Shown: positions 19,800 through 31,035 of the stretch, in pieces
Layout of the letters: every line of letters starts with the position of its first letter
How positions within the stretch are numbered: the stretch's first letter is position 1
Source of the DNA: Phalacrocorax aristotelis
Lineage: Eukaryota; Chordata; Aves; Suliformes; Phalacrocoracidae
Direction: 5' to 3'
Assembly (NCBI RefSeq): GCF_949628215.1
Contig: NC_134310.1
Location: 9,747,401 to 9,811,400, forward strand
Length of the DNA stretch: 64,000 bases
Position numbers and translations under genes: made by a program
The notes under the pieces: model-generated
What the model saw: the letters and a program-made list of their open reading frames with translations, nothing else
Told to the model about the DNA's origin: nothing
Database searches by the model: none

Positions 19800-20934
19800 G
19801 TCTCTCTCCTCTCCCTCTATACCCCCCTCTCTCTAGTGTGCTCTCTGTCTCTCTCTGTGTATCTCCCTGTCTTTCCCTGTCTCTCACGCTTTCTTTGCAT
19901 CTCTCCCTGTTCACCGCTCTCCCTCTCCCTCTCTGTTAGTGTCCCACTCTTAATCTCTTAGTTTCTTTCTTTCTCTCTTAGTGTCTCTTAGCGCCCTCTT
20001 TGCCTCACTCTCCCCACCTCTCTCCCTGCTCCCATCTTTCCCTGTGTCTTTAAGTCTCTACCTCTCTTAATAGCTCTCTCCCCACTCCCTCCTCCCCCTC
20101 TCTCTCCAAGCCTCTCGTCATTGTCCCTCTCTCACTGTCTCAGTCTTTTCACCCATTTGTCCCCATCTAGCTCTCCCTTTCATAATCTCCCCAGTCTCCT
20201 AGGTCTCACCCTTTTGCCTCTCCCTCTCTCTGCTTCTCTCTCTTTGTGTGCTTTTGTCTCTTGCGTCATCTCTCTCTCAGTCTGTAACTTTTCTGTGTCT
20301 CTTTCCTCCCCTCCTCTGCCTGTCCCTCTGCCTTCCCTGCTCACTCTCAATATTGCTCTTTCTTCACCCCTCCCCCCTTGCACTCTTTGGCTTCCCCCCC
20401 CAAACTGTCTCCATTCCTCTTCACCTTTCTCTCTTCATCTCCTAATCTGTCATCTTGTTGTCTCTCTCCTCATTTTGGTCTTTCTCTCTCCCTCCTAATC
20501 AATCTCTTCCCCTCTCTTCATCTCTCTCTGGCTTTGTATCCCTCTGTCTCTCCTTGGCCTCTCTGTCTCTTTGATGCTTTCTCTATAAGTTTCTCTGTCT
20601 CTCTCTCCCCCCCTCAGCAAAACTAGCTCTCTTAATCTCTCTCCTTGTCTCTTCCTCTTGTCATCCCCCAATCTCTCCCCCTCTCTTTGTGTCTTTCTCT
20701 GTCTTTTTATCTTCCTTCTCACTGTCTCTTTTCCTCCCTCTCATGCTTCCTCTGTCTCTTCCTCTCACTCTCCATAGCTCACTCTATGCCTCTCTTTTCC
20801 CCCCTGCCCCACCTTCTGTGCCTCTGCCCCTGTAACCCCCCACTTACACTCCCACTCCCTCTCTGGGTCCCTCTCTCTCCATCACACACTCTCTCATTGT
20901 CTCTCTTTCTCTCTTGTTCTCCATACCCTTCACC
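19800..20934 (+). repeat. Long polypyrimidine array
   Basis: More than 1.1 kb of CT-rich sequence, the longest such tract here. It is a complex repeat rather than a simple one: the unit at 19873-19990 recurs as an inverted copy at 3500-3612. It ends where a minus-strand CR1 begins. Confidence 0.85.
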
Positions 20935-22155
20935 AGCTTTGTTGCTCTTCTTTGGACACACTCAACCACCTCAATGTCTTTCTTGTACTGAGGTGCTGTC
21001 ATGGTTCAGCCCCAGTCAGCTAAACACCACGCAGCCACTTGCTCACTCCCCCCCACCCCTGTGGGATGGGGAGAGAATCAGAAGAGCAAAAGCAAAAAAA
21101 ACCCCACAACTTGTGAGTTGAGATAAGAATAGTTTAATAATTAGAATAAAATAATGATATTATTGATTATTATAATAATAACAATAATGATAATATAATA
21201 AAAAGGAAAAGGGAAAAAAGGGAAAAAAAACCAGAAACACAAACGATACAACCACTCACCACCCACCGACCGACGCTGCCAGTCCCCAAGCTGTGATTGC
21301 TGCCTCCCTCCCCCGGCCAGCTCCTCCCAGTTAACATACTGGGCATGATGTTACATGATATGGAATAACCCTTTGGCCAGTTTGAATTCGCTCTCTTAGC
21401 TGTGACCCCTCTCCTCCCGGCTTCTTGTGCACCCAGAGAGCATGGGAAGCTAGAAAAGTCCTTGACTAGTACAAGCACTACCCAGCAACAACCAAAACAT
21501 CTGTGTGTTATCAACATTATTTTCATACTAAGTCCAAAGCACAGCACTATACCAGCTAGAGTGAAGAAAATTAACTCTATCCCAGCTAAAACCATGACAG
21601 GGGCCCAAAAGTAATCACAGTATTTGAGGTGCGGCCTCACCAGTGTCGAGTACGGGGCATAAGATCACTCCTCTACTCCTGCTGGCCACATGATTCCTGA
21701 TACAAGCAAGGATGCTGTTGGTCTTCTTGGCCACCTGGGCACACTGCTGGCTCATGTTCAGCTGGACATCAACCAACACCTCCAGGTCCTTCTCCTCCAG
21801 TCAGCTTTCCAGCCACTCTTCCCCAAGTCTGTAGCATTACATGGGTTTGTTGTGAAAAAAGTGCAGGACCCAGCACTGAGCCTTGTTGAACCTCATACAA
21901 TTGTCCTCAGCCTATAGATACAGCCTTTCCAGATCCCTCCGTAGAGCCTTTCTACCCTCAAGCAAATCAACACTCCCACCCAGCCTGGTGTCACCTGCAA
22001 ACTTACTGAGGGTGCACTTGATTGCCTCATCCAGATCATTGATAAAGATATTAAACAAGACTGGCCCCAAAACTGAACCCTGGGGAACACAGCTCATGAC
22101 TGGCCACCAACTGGATTTAAATCCATTCACCACCACCCTTTGGGCCCAGGAGTGG
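20935..22155 (-). pseudogene. CR1 LINE ORF2 fragment split by a solo LTR
   Basis: The minus strand holds CR1 reverse transcriptase from the region before the FADD-type motif ([47 protein letters not shown]) to the thumb region and on toward the 3' end. The CR1 text GAGGTGC...GGGCCCAAA is interrupted by an LTR at 20997-21599. A frameshift and stops are present. It is truncated at both ends, and at 22155 it meets an R2-like sequence. Confidence 0.88.
20997..21599 (-). mobile_element. ERVL-type solo LTR in CR1
   Basis: 603 bp. The minus strand reads TGTCATGGTTTTAGCTGGGA...GAACCATGACA. The flanks are GGTGC and GGGGC, a 5-bp duplication with one mismatch, and removal of the LTR rejoins the CR1 text. 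It includes an AT-rich low-complexity stretch (21140-21200). It is the same type as the LTRs of ERVL-C. Confidence 0.88.
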
Positions 22156-24971
22156 ATGAAGAAGGGGGCCAAGAAGCAGGGGCAATTCCTACAATTCCAG
22201 CAGCTGTTTTACCTGGATAGAGGGAAACTTACCAGTATCATCCTGGGTGATGTGGAATCCCTGAGGTGCGGTATTCCACTAGAAGTACACAAAGTGTTCA
22301 AGTCAAGGTGGGAATCGCTGGGAACATTCAAGGGCCTTGGTGCTTTAAGGACTGCTGGTTGCATGGACAACTCGGCATTCAAAGCCATGATTATGGCTAA
22401 AGAAATCTCTAAAAACATGAAAGAGATGAGCAAGAATGCGGCACCAGGACCAGATGGACTTAGTTTGAGGGATCTCATTAAGATTGATCCTTACTATAAC
22501 CAGTTAATGGAACTTTATATCTATGGATAGTGTCGGGAACCATACCAGACATGGTGAGATAATGTCAGACTGTGTTAATATCAAAATCCGCCCTGCCAGA
22601 CTGCCAGAAGGACATCAATAATTGGCGGTCAATTACCATCAGCTCAAATGTTTTAAGGTTGTTTTCAAAGATCTTAACAGCAAGGCTGACTAAGGCATGC
22701 CCCATTAATCCCAGCCAAAGACGGTTTATAAGGTCAGCAGGATGTTTGGAAAATCTAAAATTATTACAGTTTTTGATTTGCAATGCTAAAAGGGAACATT
22801 GACCCCTGGGGGTAGTCTTTGTTCATCTAGCAAAAGCCTTCGACACCGTGAGCCATTCTCACATCATTTTGGCTCTTAAGCAGAAGGGTATGGATAGTCA
22901 TACTATCGCCCTGATTACTAACTTATAACGTCACCACCTGAATCGATTTGAAGAATGAACAGTCGGATCCCATTGGGATTTGGATTGGTGTAAAACAGTG
23001 CGATCCAATGCCCCAATATTATTCAGCTTATCTGTGGACCCTCTGCTGTGTAAGTTGGAGGAAGGAGAAAGTGGATTCCAACACTGCTCGAAGAACATAA
23101 CAACTATAGCTTACACAGATGACTTCATTTTGTTAAGCGGTTCATGGGAAGGGATGCAGAAAAATGTTGAAGTATTGGAGGTCTTTTGCGATCTTACTGG
23201 CCTCAAGACCCAGGGAGAAAAGTGCCATGGCTTTTACATTCAGCCAACAAAAGACTCATATACCATCAATGACTGTCCAGCACAGATGATTAATGGTACT
23301 CCCCTTAATATGATTGAACCCAGGAGTTCTGAGAAATTCCTGGGCCTACATGTAGACCCATGGAGAAGAATATCAAAACCAGAACTACTGGAGAAAGTAA
23401 AGGACTGGCTACAACGGATTGGGAAGGCTGCTTTAAAGTCATTTCAGAAGGTGGACATCTTGAAAGGATATGCTATCCCACAATTGATCTACTTGGCAGA
23501 TCAGGCCAACGTGAAAACTACGTACCTGGAAACCCTTGACATGGCAATTCGATTGGCCATCAAGGAACGGCTATATCTCCCAGTAAGTATGTGTGATGCC
23601 ATCCTATATTCCAGCACTCAGGACGGAGGCCTAGGTATCACCAGGCTCTCAGGACTGTTTCCCAGCATGCAGGTCCGAAGGCTACACAGAACTGCGCAGT
23701 CTTCAGATGAGATAGTACAAGCAGTGGCTTGAGAAGAGGGACTTGAGAAAGAATTTGAAAAACTATGGATTGCAGCAGGAGGGGATAAGGGAAAAGTTCC
23801 ATCCATTTGGGACCCAAGAACAGCAATGGTGATATCTGAGAAGCCCAGCAGTGAGGAACCAGTCTCGGAATGGGAGATATCCACTCCAAAAATCATCTTT
23901 CCAAGGCCCTGTAACTGGAGAAAACAGGAATTCGAAACTGAACCAAGTTGGTTTCCCAGGGCCATGGTATTTCCAGCTTTGAGAAGGATAAGATCAGTAA
24001 CAACTGGTTAGAGTTTTATAGGGGCATTCACCACAGAAAGCTCATCACCACAGTTGAGAGCCAATGCCTACCCAATGACAGAATTTTTAACAAGGGGTAG
24101 ATAGGAAAGTCAAATTAAATCTTGTCGACACTGTCAAGTGGAGAATGAGTCCTGTGCCCATCTTATTGGTTATTGCCCAGTGGTACAGGATGCCAGGATT
24201 AAAAGGCACAATCACTTATGTGAATTGTTGGCTGAGGAGGCAAAAAAGGACTGGGTAGTATTCCAAGAGCCGCTGCTGAGAGATGAACAGGATGAACTAT
24301 ATAAACTGGACCTGGTATGGTTTACGACGTAGACATATGTTGCGGTTTATGGTTAGATGACCAAGCCCTGGTTGTCGACATCACAGTTAGGTATGAAAGT
24401 AAATTAACATCTTTGGTGGATGCAGTGGCAGAAAAAATTAAGAAATACGAACACCTAAAAGATCAAGTGCAGGAACTGACTAATGTTAATATTAAATTTA
24501 TGGGATTTCTGCTAGGTGCACGTGGAAAATGGTATTGGGGCAACTATGAATTATTGAAAGAACACGGACTCTCTAGTTCCCAGAAGGAAAAGTTAGCTCG
24601 TCGATTATCAAATTGAGCACTGTTCTCTTCAGTGGACATTATGTGTATGTTTGCTAGTAAAGTAAGAACCATTGTGAAATCTTAGTGTTTGATTGTAAAT
24701 ATGTTATATGATGATTTGTAAACAAACTGACCTTTCCTCTCTATCTATCTAAGGTGAGAGCCAGACCCCCCTGGAGCTGTCGAGGACAACAAAAGCTTGT
24801 GATAATGAGGGTGAGAGTAAGTAGGGATGAATTGGGGCTCAGTATCATGACATGTCACCATTCCTGCCAAAAAGACAATTATCACTGGTCTTTACCAAGA
24901 TGGACAGGCTACCTATACTTAACCCTGAAAAGGAACATGTATATAATTATATATGTTTGATAAATAGTAAG
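22156..24971 (+). pseudogene. R2-type LINE, 5'-truncated and broken
   Basis: Read in order: a pre-RT region ([23 protein letters not shown]), APGPDGLSLRDL, NWRSITISSNVLRLFSKILTARL, FVHLAKAFDTVSH (the first catalytic Asp is His here), GVKQ, SLSVDPLL, AYTDDFILLS, a CCHC knuckle SCRHCQVENESCAHLIGYC (CX2CX8HX4C) followed by PVVQDARIKRHN, then an endonuclease-like part with DLVW and ALVVDITVRYE, and a stop at 24614. This domain order (RT, then CCHC, then a restriction-like endonuclease) is that of R2. A ~350-bp 3' UTR follows. At least five frame breaks. R2 normally sits in 28S rDNA; no rDNA is seen beside it. Confidence 0.88.
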
Positions 24972-25238
24972 TGATAGGATGAGAGGAAATGGCCTCAAGT
25001 TGCACCAGGGGAGGTTTAGACTGGATATTAGGAAAAATTTCTTCACTGAAAGAGTTGTCAAACATTGGAACAGGCTGCCCAAGGAAGTGGTTTAGTCACC
25101 ATCCCTGGAGGTATTAAAAAGATATGTAGATGTGGTGCTTAGGGACATGGTTTAGTGGTGGACTTGGCAGTGCTAGGTTAATGGTTGGACTTGATCTTAA
25201 AGGTCTTTTCGAACCTAAACAATTCTATGATTCTATGA
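24972..25238 (+). repeat. CR1 3' end with ATTCTATG tail
   Basis: GGAAATGGCCTCAAGTTGCA, GGTTTAGACTGGATATTAGG and the terminal ATTCTATGATTCTATGA identify the CR1 3' UTR and its 8-bp tail repeat. It starts exactly where the R2 3' UTR ends, with no spacer seen. Confidence 0.9.
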
Positions 25239-26242
25239 GGATCAGGTCAGGGAGATGTCATTGCAAAGCCATTCTCGATAATCTTTGATCAATCATGGCA
25301 ACTGGGAGAAGTGCCCAAAGACTGTAGGAAAGCAAATGTCACTCATAGATTCAAGAAGGGAAGAAGGAGGACCCAGGGAAGTACAAGCCAGTCAGCCTCA
25401 CCTTGATCCTTGGGAAGGTGATGGAGCAGCCAGTCCTGGGAACCGTTTCCAGGCACATGAAGAACAAGAAGGTGATCAGGAGTAGTCAGCATGGCTTCAC
25501 CAAGGGGAAGTCATGCTTGACTAACCTGATAACCTTCTGTGATGAAAAGATGAGCAGAGAGCAGTGGGTATTGTTTACCTAGCCTTCAGGAAAGATTTTG
25601 ACAGTGTCTCCTATAAGATTCTCATAGATAAGCTGTTGAAGTATGGGCTGGATGAGCAGACAATGAGGTAGATTCAAAACTGGCTGGACGTCCAGGCCCA
25701 GAGGGTGGTGATCAGTGGAACAAAGTCTAGTTGGAGGCCAGTAACTAGCAGGGTACCCCAGGGGCCAATACTGGGTCCAGGGCTGTTCAATATCTTCATT
25801 AATTAACTGGATGAAGGGCCAGAGTGTACCTTCAGCAAGTTTGCTGACCATGAGCCAGCAATGTGCCCTTGCCACAAAGAAGGCTAACGGTATCCTGGGC
25901 TGCATTAGGCAAAGTATTGCCAGCAGGTCAAGGGAGGTGATCCTTCCCCTCTACTCAGCACTGGTGAGGCCACACCTGGAGCCCTGTGGCCAGTTCCTGG
26001 GCTCCCAAGTACAAGAGAGACATGGACATGCTGGAGAGAGCCCAACGAAGGGCCACTAAGATGAGTAAGGGACTGGAGAACCTCATATATGAGGAAAGGC
26101 TGAGAGAGCTGGGACTGTTTAGCCTGGAGAAGAGAAGGCTCATGGGGGATCTCATCAATGTGTATAAATGCCTGAAGGAAGAGTGTAAAGAAGATGGAGC
26201 CAGGCTCTTTTCAGTGGTGCCCAGTGACAGGACAAGAGGTCA
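25239..26242 (+). pseudogene. CR1 LINE ORF2 fragment, internally deleted
   Basis: Plus-strand CR1 reverse transcriptase. Words in order: QPHLDPWEGDGAASPGN-like text from a shifted frame, CR1 RT text around 25500-25800, then an internal deletion that jumps from the TFSKFAD region to [20 protein letters not shown], then [19 protein letters not shown] and [18 protein letters not shown]. The 3' UTR is absent. It is a separate copy from the 3' end just to the left, or the two are a rearranged pair. Confidence 0.85.
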
Positions 26243-26522
26243 GGCTTTATTTCAGTACTGATTTTGCTGATGTGATGGCAGTTTACCAGCATGTAGTGCA
26301 GTTTATCATATGTCACTGTAACAATCTTCCTATTACCACCTGTTGGGACACAGCACAATAATGGAATCAAAAAGTCCCCAAAAAGCTTGTGGTCTATAAA
26401 ATCCCTGTAGAGATAGGGTGAGTTAAACCCTCCAGTGATGTCTGCCATAAAAGGAAATTTCTTAGCAGCAACCTCTGGAGAAGCCCCCAAAATATGTGCT
26501 AGAGCCCCTGTTGTAGAAAAAG
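26243..26522. other. Unassigned segment with minus-strand frame
   Basis: The minus strand has an open stretch over most of this segment (within 26155-26544) containing SPEVAAKKFPFMADITGGFN and LFGDFLIPLLCCVPTGG. I do not recognise it. It could be the remnant of an exon or viral gene, or a chance frame. No start, splice or neighbour supports it as a gene. Confidence 0.3.
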
Positions 26523-28225
26523 TGTGTATTGGGTTAAATGGCAAGGTTTTGGTAGCGCGAGGGCTGCAGGGGTGGCTTCTGTGAAGAGAGCAGGAGCTGC
26601 CCCCATGTCAGAAAGAACCAGTTCCAGCCAGCTCCAAGACAGACCTGCGGCTGGCCAAAGCTGAGGCAATCAGTGACAATGGTAGTGCCTCTGGGATAAC
26701 ATATTTAAGAAGGGGAAAAACTGCTGCACAAAAGTAGCTGGGAGAGAGGAGTGAGACTATATGAGAGAAACAACCCTGCAGACACCAAGGTCAGTGAAAA
26801 AGGAGGGGGAGGAAGTGCTCCAGGCAGCAGAGCAGAGAGACTCCCCTGCAGCCTGTGGTGAAGACTATGGTGACACAGGCTGTCCCCTGCAGCCCATGGA
26901 GGTCCACAGTAGAGCAGATATCCACCTGCAGCCCATGGAGGACCCCATGATGGAGCAGGTGAATGTGCCCTGAAGGAAGCTGTGATCCTGTGGAGATCCC
27001 ACGCTGGAGCAGGCTCCTGGCAGAAACTCCAGCCTGTGGAGACGAGTCCACGCTGGAGCAGGTTGTCTGGCAGGACCTGTGACCCCATGGGGGACCCATG
27101 CTGGAGCAGTCTGTTTCTGAAGGACTGCACTCCATGGAAAGGACCCATGCTGGAGCAGTTCATGAAGAACTGCAGTCTGTGGGAAGGGCCCATGTTGGAG
27201 AAATTAATGAAGGACTGTCTCCTGTGGGTGGAACCCCATGCTGGATCAGGGGAAGAGTATGAGGAGGAAGAAGTGGCAGAGACAATGTGTTATGAACTGA
27301 TGTCATGGTTTAACCCTAGCCAGCAACTAAGCACCACATAGCTGCTCGCTCACTCCCCCCACCCCAGTGGGATGGGGGACAGAACTGGAAGGGAAAAAGT
27401 AAGGAAACTCATGGGTTGAGATAAGAACAGTTTAATAATTAAAATATAATAATAATAATGTAATGAAAATGAAAACAACGAGAGAGAGAGAAGTGAAACC
27501 CAGGGGGAAAAAAAAACCAAACAAGTGATGCAACCGCTCACCACCCACCAACAGATGCTGCCAGTCCCTGAGCCGCAATTGCTGCTTCCCCCAGCCAACT
27601 CCCCACAGTTTATATACTGAGTATGACGTCATATGGTATGGAATATCCCTTTGGTCAGTTTGGGTCAGCTCTCCCGGCTGTGTCCCCTCCCAGCTTCTTG
27701 TGCACCTGACAGAGCATGGGAGGCTAGAAAAGTCCTTGACTAGTATAAGCACTGCTTAGCAACAACTATAACATCTGCGTGTTATCAACATTATTCTCAT
27801 ACTAAATCCAAAGCACAGCACTATACCAGCTACAGTGAAGAAAATTAACTCTATCCCAGACAAAACCAGGACAACTGACTGCAACCCCCATTTCCCACCC
27901 TCCTGCACTGCTCGGCAGGGAGGGGGTAGAAGAGTTGGGAGTGAAGTTGAACCTTGGAAGAAGGAAGGGGTGGGGGCAAGGTGTTTTTAAAGATTTGTTC
28001 TTATTTCTCATTATCCTACTCTGTTATTAATTGGCAATAAATTAAATAAATTTCTCTAAGTCAAGTCTGTTTTGCCCATTACAGTAATTGGTAAGTGATC
28101 TCCCTGTCCTTATCTCAACCCTTGAGCTTTTTGTTGCATTTTTCTCTCCCTTATCCTGTTGAGAAGGGGGAGTGGCGGAGCAGCTTGGTGAGCACCTGGC
28201 AGCTAGCCAAGGCCAACCCACCACA
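26523..28225 (+). mobile_element. Large avian ERV LTR, split by a solo LTR
   Basis: Starts TGTGTATTGGGTTAAATGGC and ends CAACCCACCACA. The content is that of a common bird ERV LTR: GATAACATATTTAAGAAGGG, then degenerate tandem units of about 40-60 bp built on CCCATGCTGGAGCAG, then AATAAATTAAATAAATTTC as the poly(A) region, then a U5 with GAGAAGGGGGAGTGGCGGAGC. The interruption at 27301-27873 removed, it is about 1.1 kb. No internal region follows. A truncated relative lies at 52700-53035. Confidence 0.8.
27301..27873 (-). mobile_element. ERVL-type solo LTR with perfect TSD
   Basis: 573 bp. The minus strand starts TGTCCTGGTTTTGTCTGGGA and ends TAAACCATGACA. It is flanked by ACTGA at 27296-27300 and 27874-27878, a perfect 5-bp duplication. 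It lies in reverse orientation inside the larger LTR. Confidence 0.9.
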
Positions 28226-28229
28226 AAGG

Positions 28230-29253
28230 TGTCCTGGTTATGCTGGGAAAAATACTGAACATATGCTGAAATCCTGACAGAGAAAATGCCTGCCAGCCTG
28301 GGAACTAGTCCCAGGAAACAGAAGCATCATTGAGAAGTGCAGCTGGGTACCTAGAAACTAGAGACATCCTGAGATACCATTGATAAGTGCAAAAATAAGG
28401 AACTGTAACAGCAACTTATCATCTGGAAAGGTGAAAAATAGTCTGGAAAAGGGGAAAATGTCCTGAAAAAGTAACAATTGGTAACTACCATTGGCTGTTC
28501 TAACTGCAAGAACAGGAAAACAGTCTGGAAAAAAAATTTGGTCTGAGACAATATAAAATATCATAATCTATTGGCTGCCCCAGGTGAAAAACAGGAATTA
28601 GCAGCATCTATTAGCTGATCCAGGTAGTGGTGTCTCTGTGATATAAAATTGATTTACTTTTTGCCCAAAAGGGAACCTCTTTCTCTGAGAACTCCTTGTG
28701 TACGTACCCTTTTCCTACGAGATCTCCTAGTCAGATTGAACTCTTGCTGGGGATGCCTGGCTGACTAGAACTCCATGACACAGATCATCTTCGAAGTGAG
28801 ACTGTCTGTTATTTTATTGGTTCCCTTTCTGGTCCCATGACTGGAATCAGTTTGGCCCCACTTCTAGGATTAGTTTATACGCTTGGTACTGGTAATATGA
28901 GCATACATATATATGTATACAAGTAATCTATAATAAGTATATTTGCTGCTATATTATTTATAATTTTGCTGTTATTATTGATGAGTTTGTCATAACCTGT
29001 AATATTAATACACATTTGATGCTATATTATAGGTTGCTGCTACTATTGATTGCTGATAATAAGTTGTAATAGCTTGAGATATATATTTAATTTATTAATA
29101 ATAGGTATACTTGCTAGTAGTGATTTGTAGTAATCTGTAATAGAGAAATTTAGGAAATAAAGCCTCCGTGTCCTTCTGTATTATGGAATCCTGCAAACCC
29201 ATGGTCGTGACCTCTATACACCCATAGGCCAGGTAACCCTTTAGGTGGTGACA
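28230..29253 (+). mobile_element. Candidate LTR of another family
   Basis: Begins TGTCCTGGTTATGCTGGG and ends TTTAGGTGGTGACA, giving TG...CA termini. GAAATAAAGCC near 29155 is a plausible poly(A) signal about 95 bases from the end. It has an AT-rich centre with TATATATGTATAC. No target duplication is found (AAGG against CTTG). The assignment as an LTR rests on ends and signals only. Confidence 0.45.
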
Positions 29254-29699
29254 CTTGCCCAAATTTCATCAACCTCAATGGGGTGTAAGTGGTTGAATGT
29301 CATCTCAAAACAGAATGATTACCTGGTTTGAGATCTCAGTCACTGCATATACTTTATGTACCTGGATATTGAACATCCACAACCAGAGAAACTCAATAAA
29401 AGGTTTTCCTGCTATTGTTTTCCATTTGGTAAACAATATTTCTTCCAAAACAGCCCAAGATTATATACTTCACTGTATTATTGTATGTCTGTCTTCAGGA
29501 ATGTCACTAATTAAAGACCCATTGAACTTGAAAACCAATTATTTCCACTGAATCTAGGTTGACTGTTAGCTTATAAGCATAGTATGTATAGTGGCTTTTT
29601 GCAGCTGTACAGTACCAGATCTCTGACACCAACAGCAGGAGAGCTAATGATTAAGCATGCTTGGAAGCTCTTCAGAAAAAACATGGTGTCATCTAATTC
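29254..29699. other. No recognisable gene
   Basis: About 450 bp with one 84-codon frame that shows no domain. Nothing else is seen. Confidence 0.4.
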
Positions 29700-30775
29700 C
29701 TAATTTGATACATGTGATAAGTAAAAATAACCAGCCTTATTCAGGGGTTAGACAGAAAAGGGTATAAAATGGGCTGGCCCTGTGTAAAATAAGGCTGGTA
29801 CAGGGCTGGTCAGTATGCTTGTCTGGCTGAGCCTTGCACCTGATCACTGCATTCTGTCTTATCTTATTTCTTCTCAGTAAATCTTTTCTTAAATATCTCT
29901 CTGTGTAATCTCAGTCTCTATCCCATGTGTATGTTTGCCGTGAGGACTAAGTGTCAGCTACTGGTGAGACTTCTGTGTGTGAGTGAAAATTGGTGCCAGC
30001 TACTGGAGTCAGACCTGAGGTGTAGGTGCCCAGGCTTGTGATGTCAGCTACTGGACTGAGGTGGGGTCTCAGCTGCTAGCTACTGGGGCAGGAACGGTGC
30101 ATGTCCCAAAAACCAGCTACTGGGGGGAGGACTGGTCTAAGTGAGGCATGTGAGGGGCTCAGCACTGGCAGCCAGAGTGGGACTGCAGGTTGTACCCTGT
30201 GTGCCTGGTGCCGACTACTAGGAGGTGGGGCAAGTGTCTGTATATTCCCCAAACCTGGTGTGCATGGGGATGTGAATGTGCATTCACTACCAAACTTCAA
30301 GCTGGACTACCTGGCAAGTATCAGGGGTGGCTTTGCGTCCAGGCCATGGTATCAGGCAGGTAAGAGTCTGTGCTGGTATGCCCAAGGGAATATGTGAGTA
30401 TGGAGTGCCTGTGAGACAAGTGTGTGAGTGCATGAGTGTTTGCTAGTGAGCATCAAGCTGGACTAGCCAGTGGATAGGGGAGCTGTGAAGTGGGTAAGAG
30501 GGCCTGGGATCTAGGCAAGATTATCAGGTAGACAGAGGGGGCAGTGCTCATACTACAGGGATATGCAAATGCATACATGCTTGTGATTCTAAAGCGTATT
30601 ATGTGTGTGCTTTCACTAGTGAACTTCTATCTCTACCAGCTGAAGAGGAAGGGAACTTGGCTGTCTATGCTTATGAGAGTCCTATATGTATGTGCTGTCA
30701 GAGGCAGCACCTTGTCTGTGGCAGGCTGTGTAGCTAGCTGTGCCAGTGTCCTGTATGTGTCTGTGTGAGTCCTGA
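29700..30775 (+). repeat. Interspersed repeat with CAGCTACTGG motifs
   Basis: GGGTATAAAATGGGC near 29760 and CTCAGTAAATC near 29875 give it an LTR-like promoter and 3' end. After this, CAGCTACTGG or a one-base variant recurs near 29957, 29998, 30042, 30073, 30111 and 30208. The right part (30366-30775) matches 1-400. The family is not recognised. Confidence 0.55.
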
Positions 30776-30941
30776 GACATGCCATTCAGCCAGTTCTTCA
30801 CTCAGCACACCGTAAACCTGCTCATTCCACAGTTGGACAACTTTTCCAGGATGCTGTGAGGGACAGTATCAAATGCCTTACTAAAAACCAGAAAAACTAC
30901 ATTCACCACCTTCCCTCCATCCACTATGCGTGTGACAGAAC

Positions 30942-31035
30942 CACAGAATCACAGAATGGTAGGGGTTGGAAGGGACCTCTGGAGATCATCTTGTCCAACC
31001 CCCCTGCTTGAGCAGGCATACCTAGAGCAAGGGGC
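30942..31035 (-). repeat. Short CR1 3' end nested in CR1
   Basis: CCACAGAATCACAGAATGG, GGTTGGAAGGGACCTCTGGA and GATCATCTTGTCCAACCCCC are the reverse complement of a CR1 3' end. It interrupts the RT text of the older CR1, so it is a second, later CR1 insertion of under 100 bp. Confidence 0.8.

Noticed and set aside
22156-24971. Functional R2 or rDNA unit
   Set aside because: There are several frame breaks, the catalytic Asp of motif A is replaced, and no 28S sequence flanks it.
26705-27193. Minus-strand frame of 162 codons over tandem GGAGCAG units
   Set aside because: It lies in the repeated U3 of a common avian LTR, antisense to its promoter, and its length follows from the tandem repeats.
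28230-29253. Continuation of the preceding LTR as a full provirus
   Set aside because: No primer site, gag or pol text follows the LTR end at 28225, so only a separate candidate LTR is listed.
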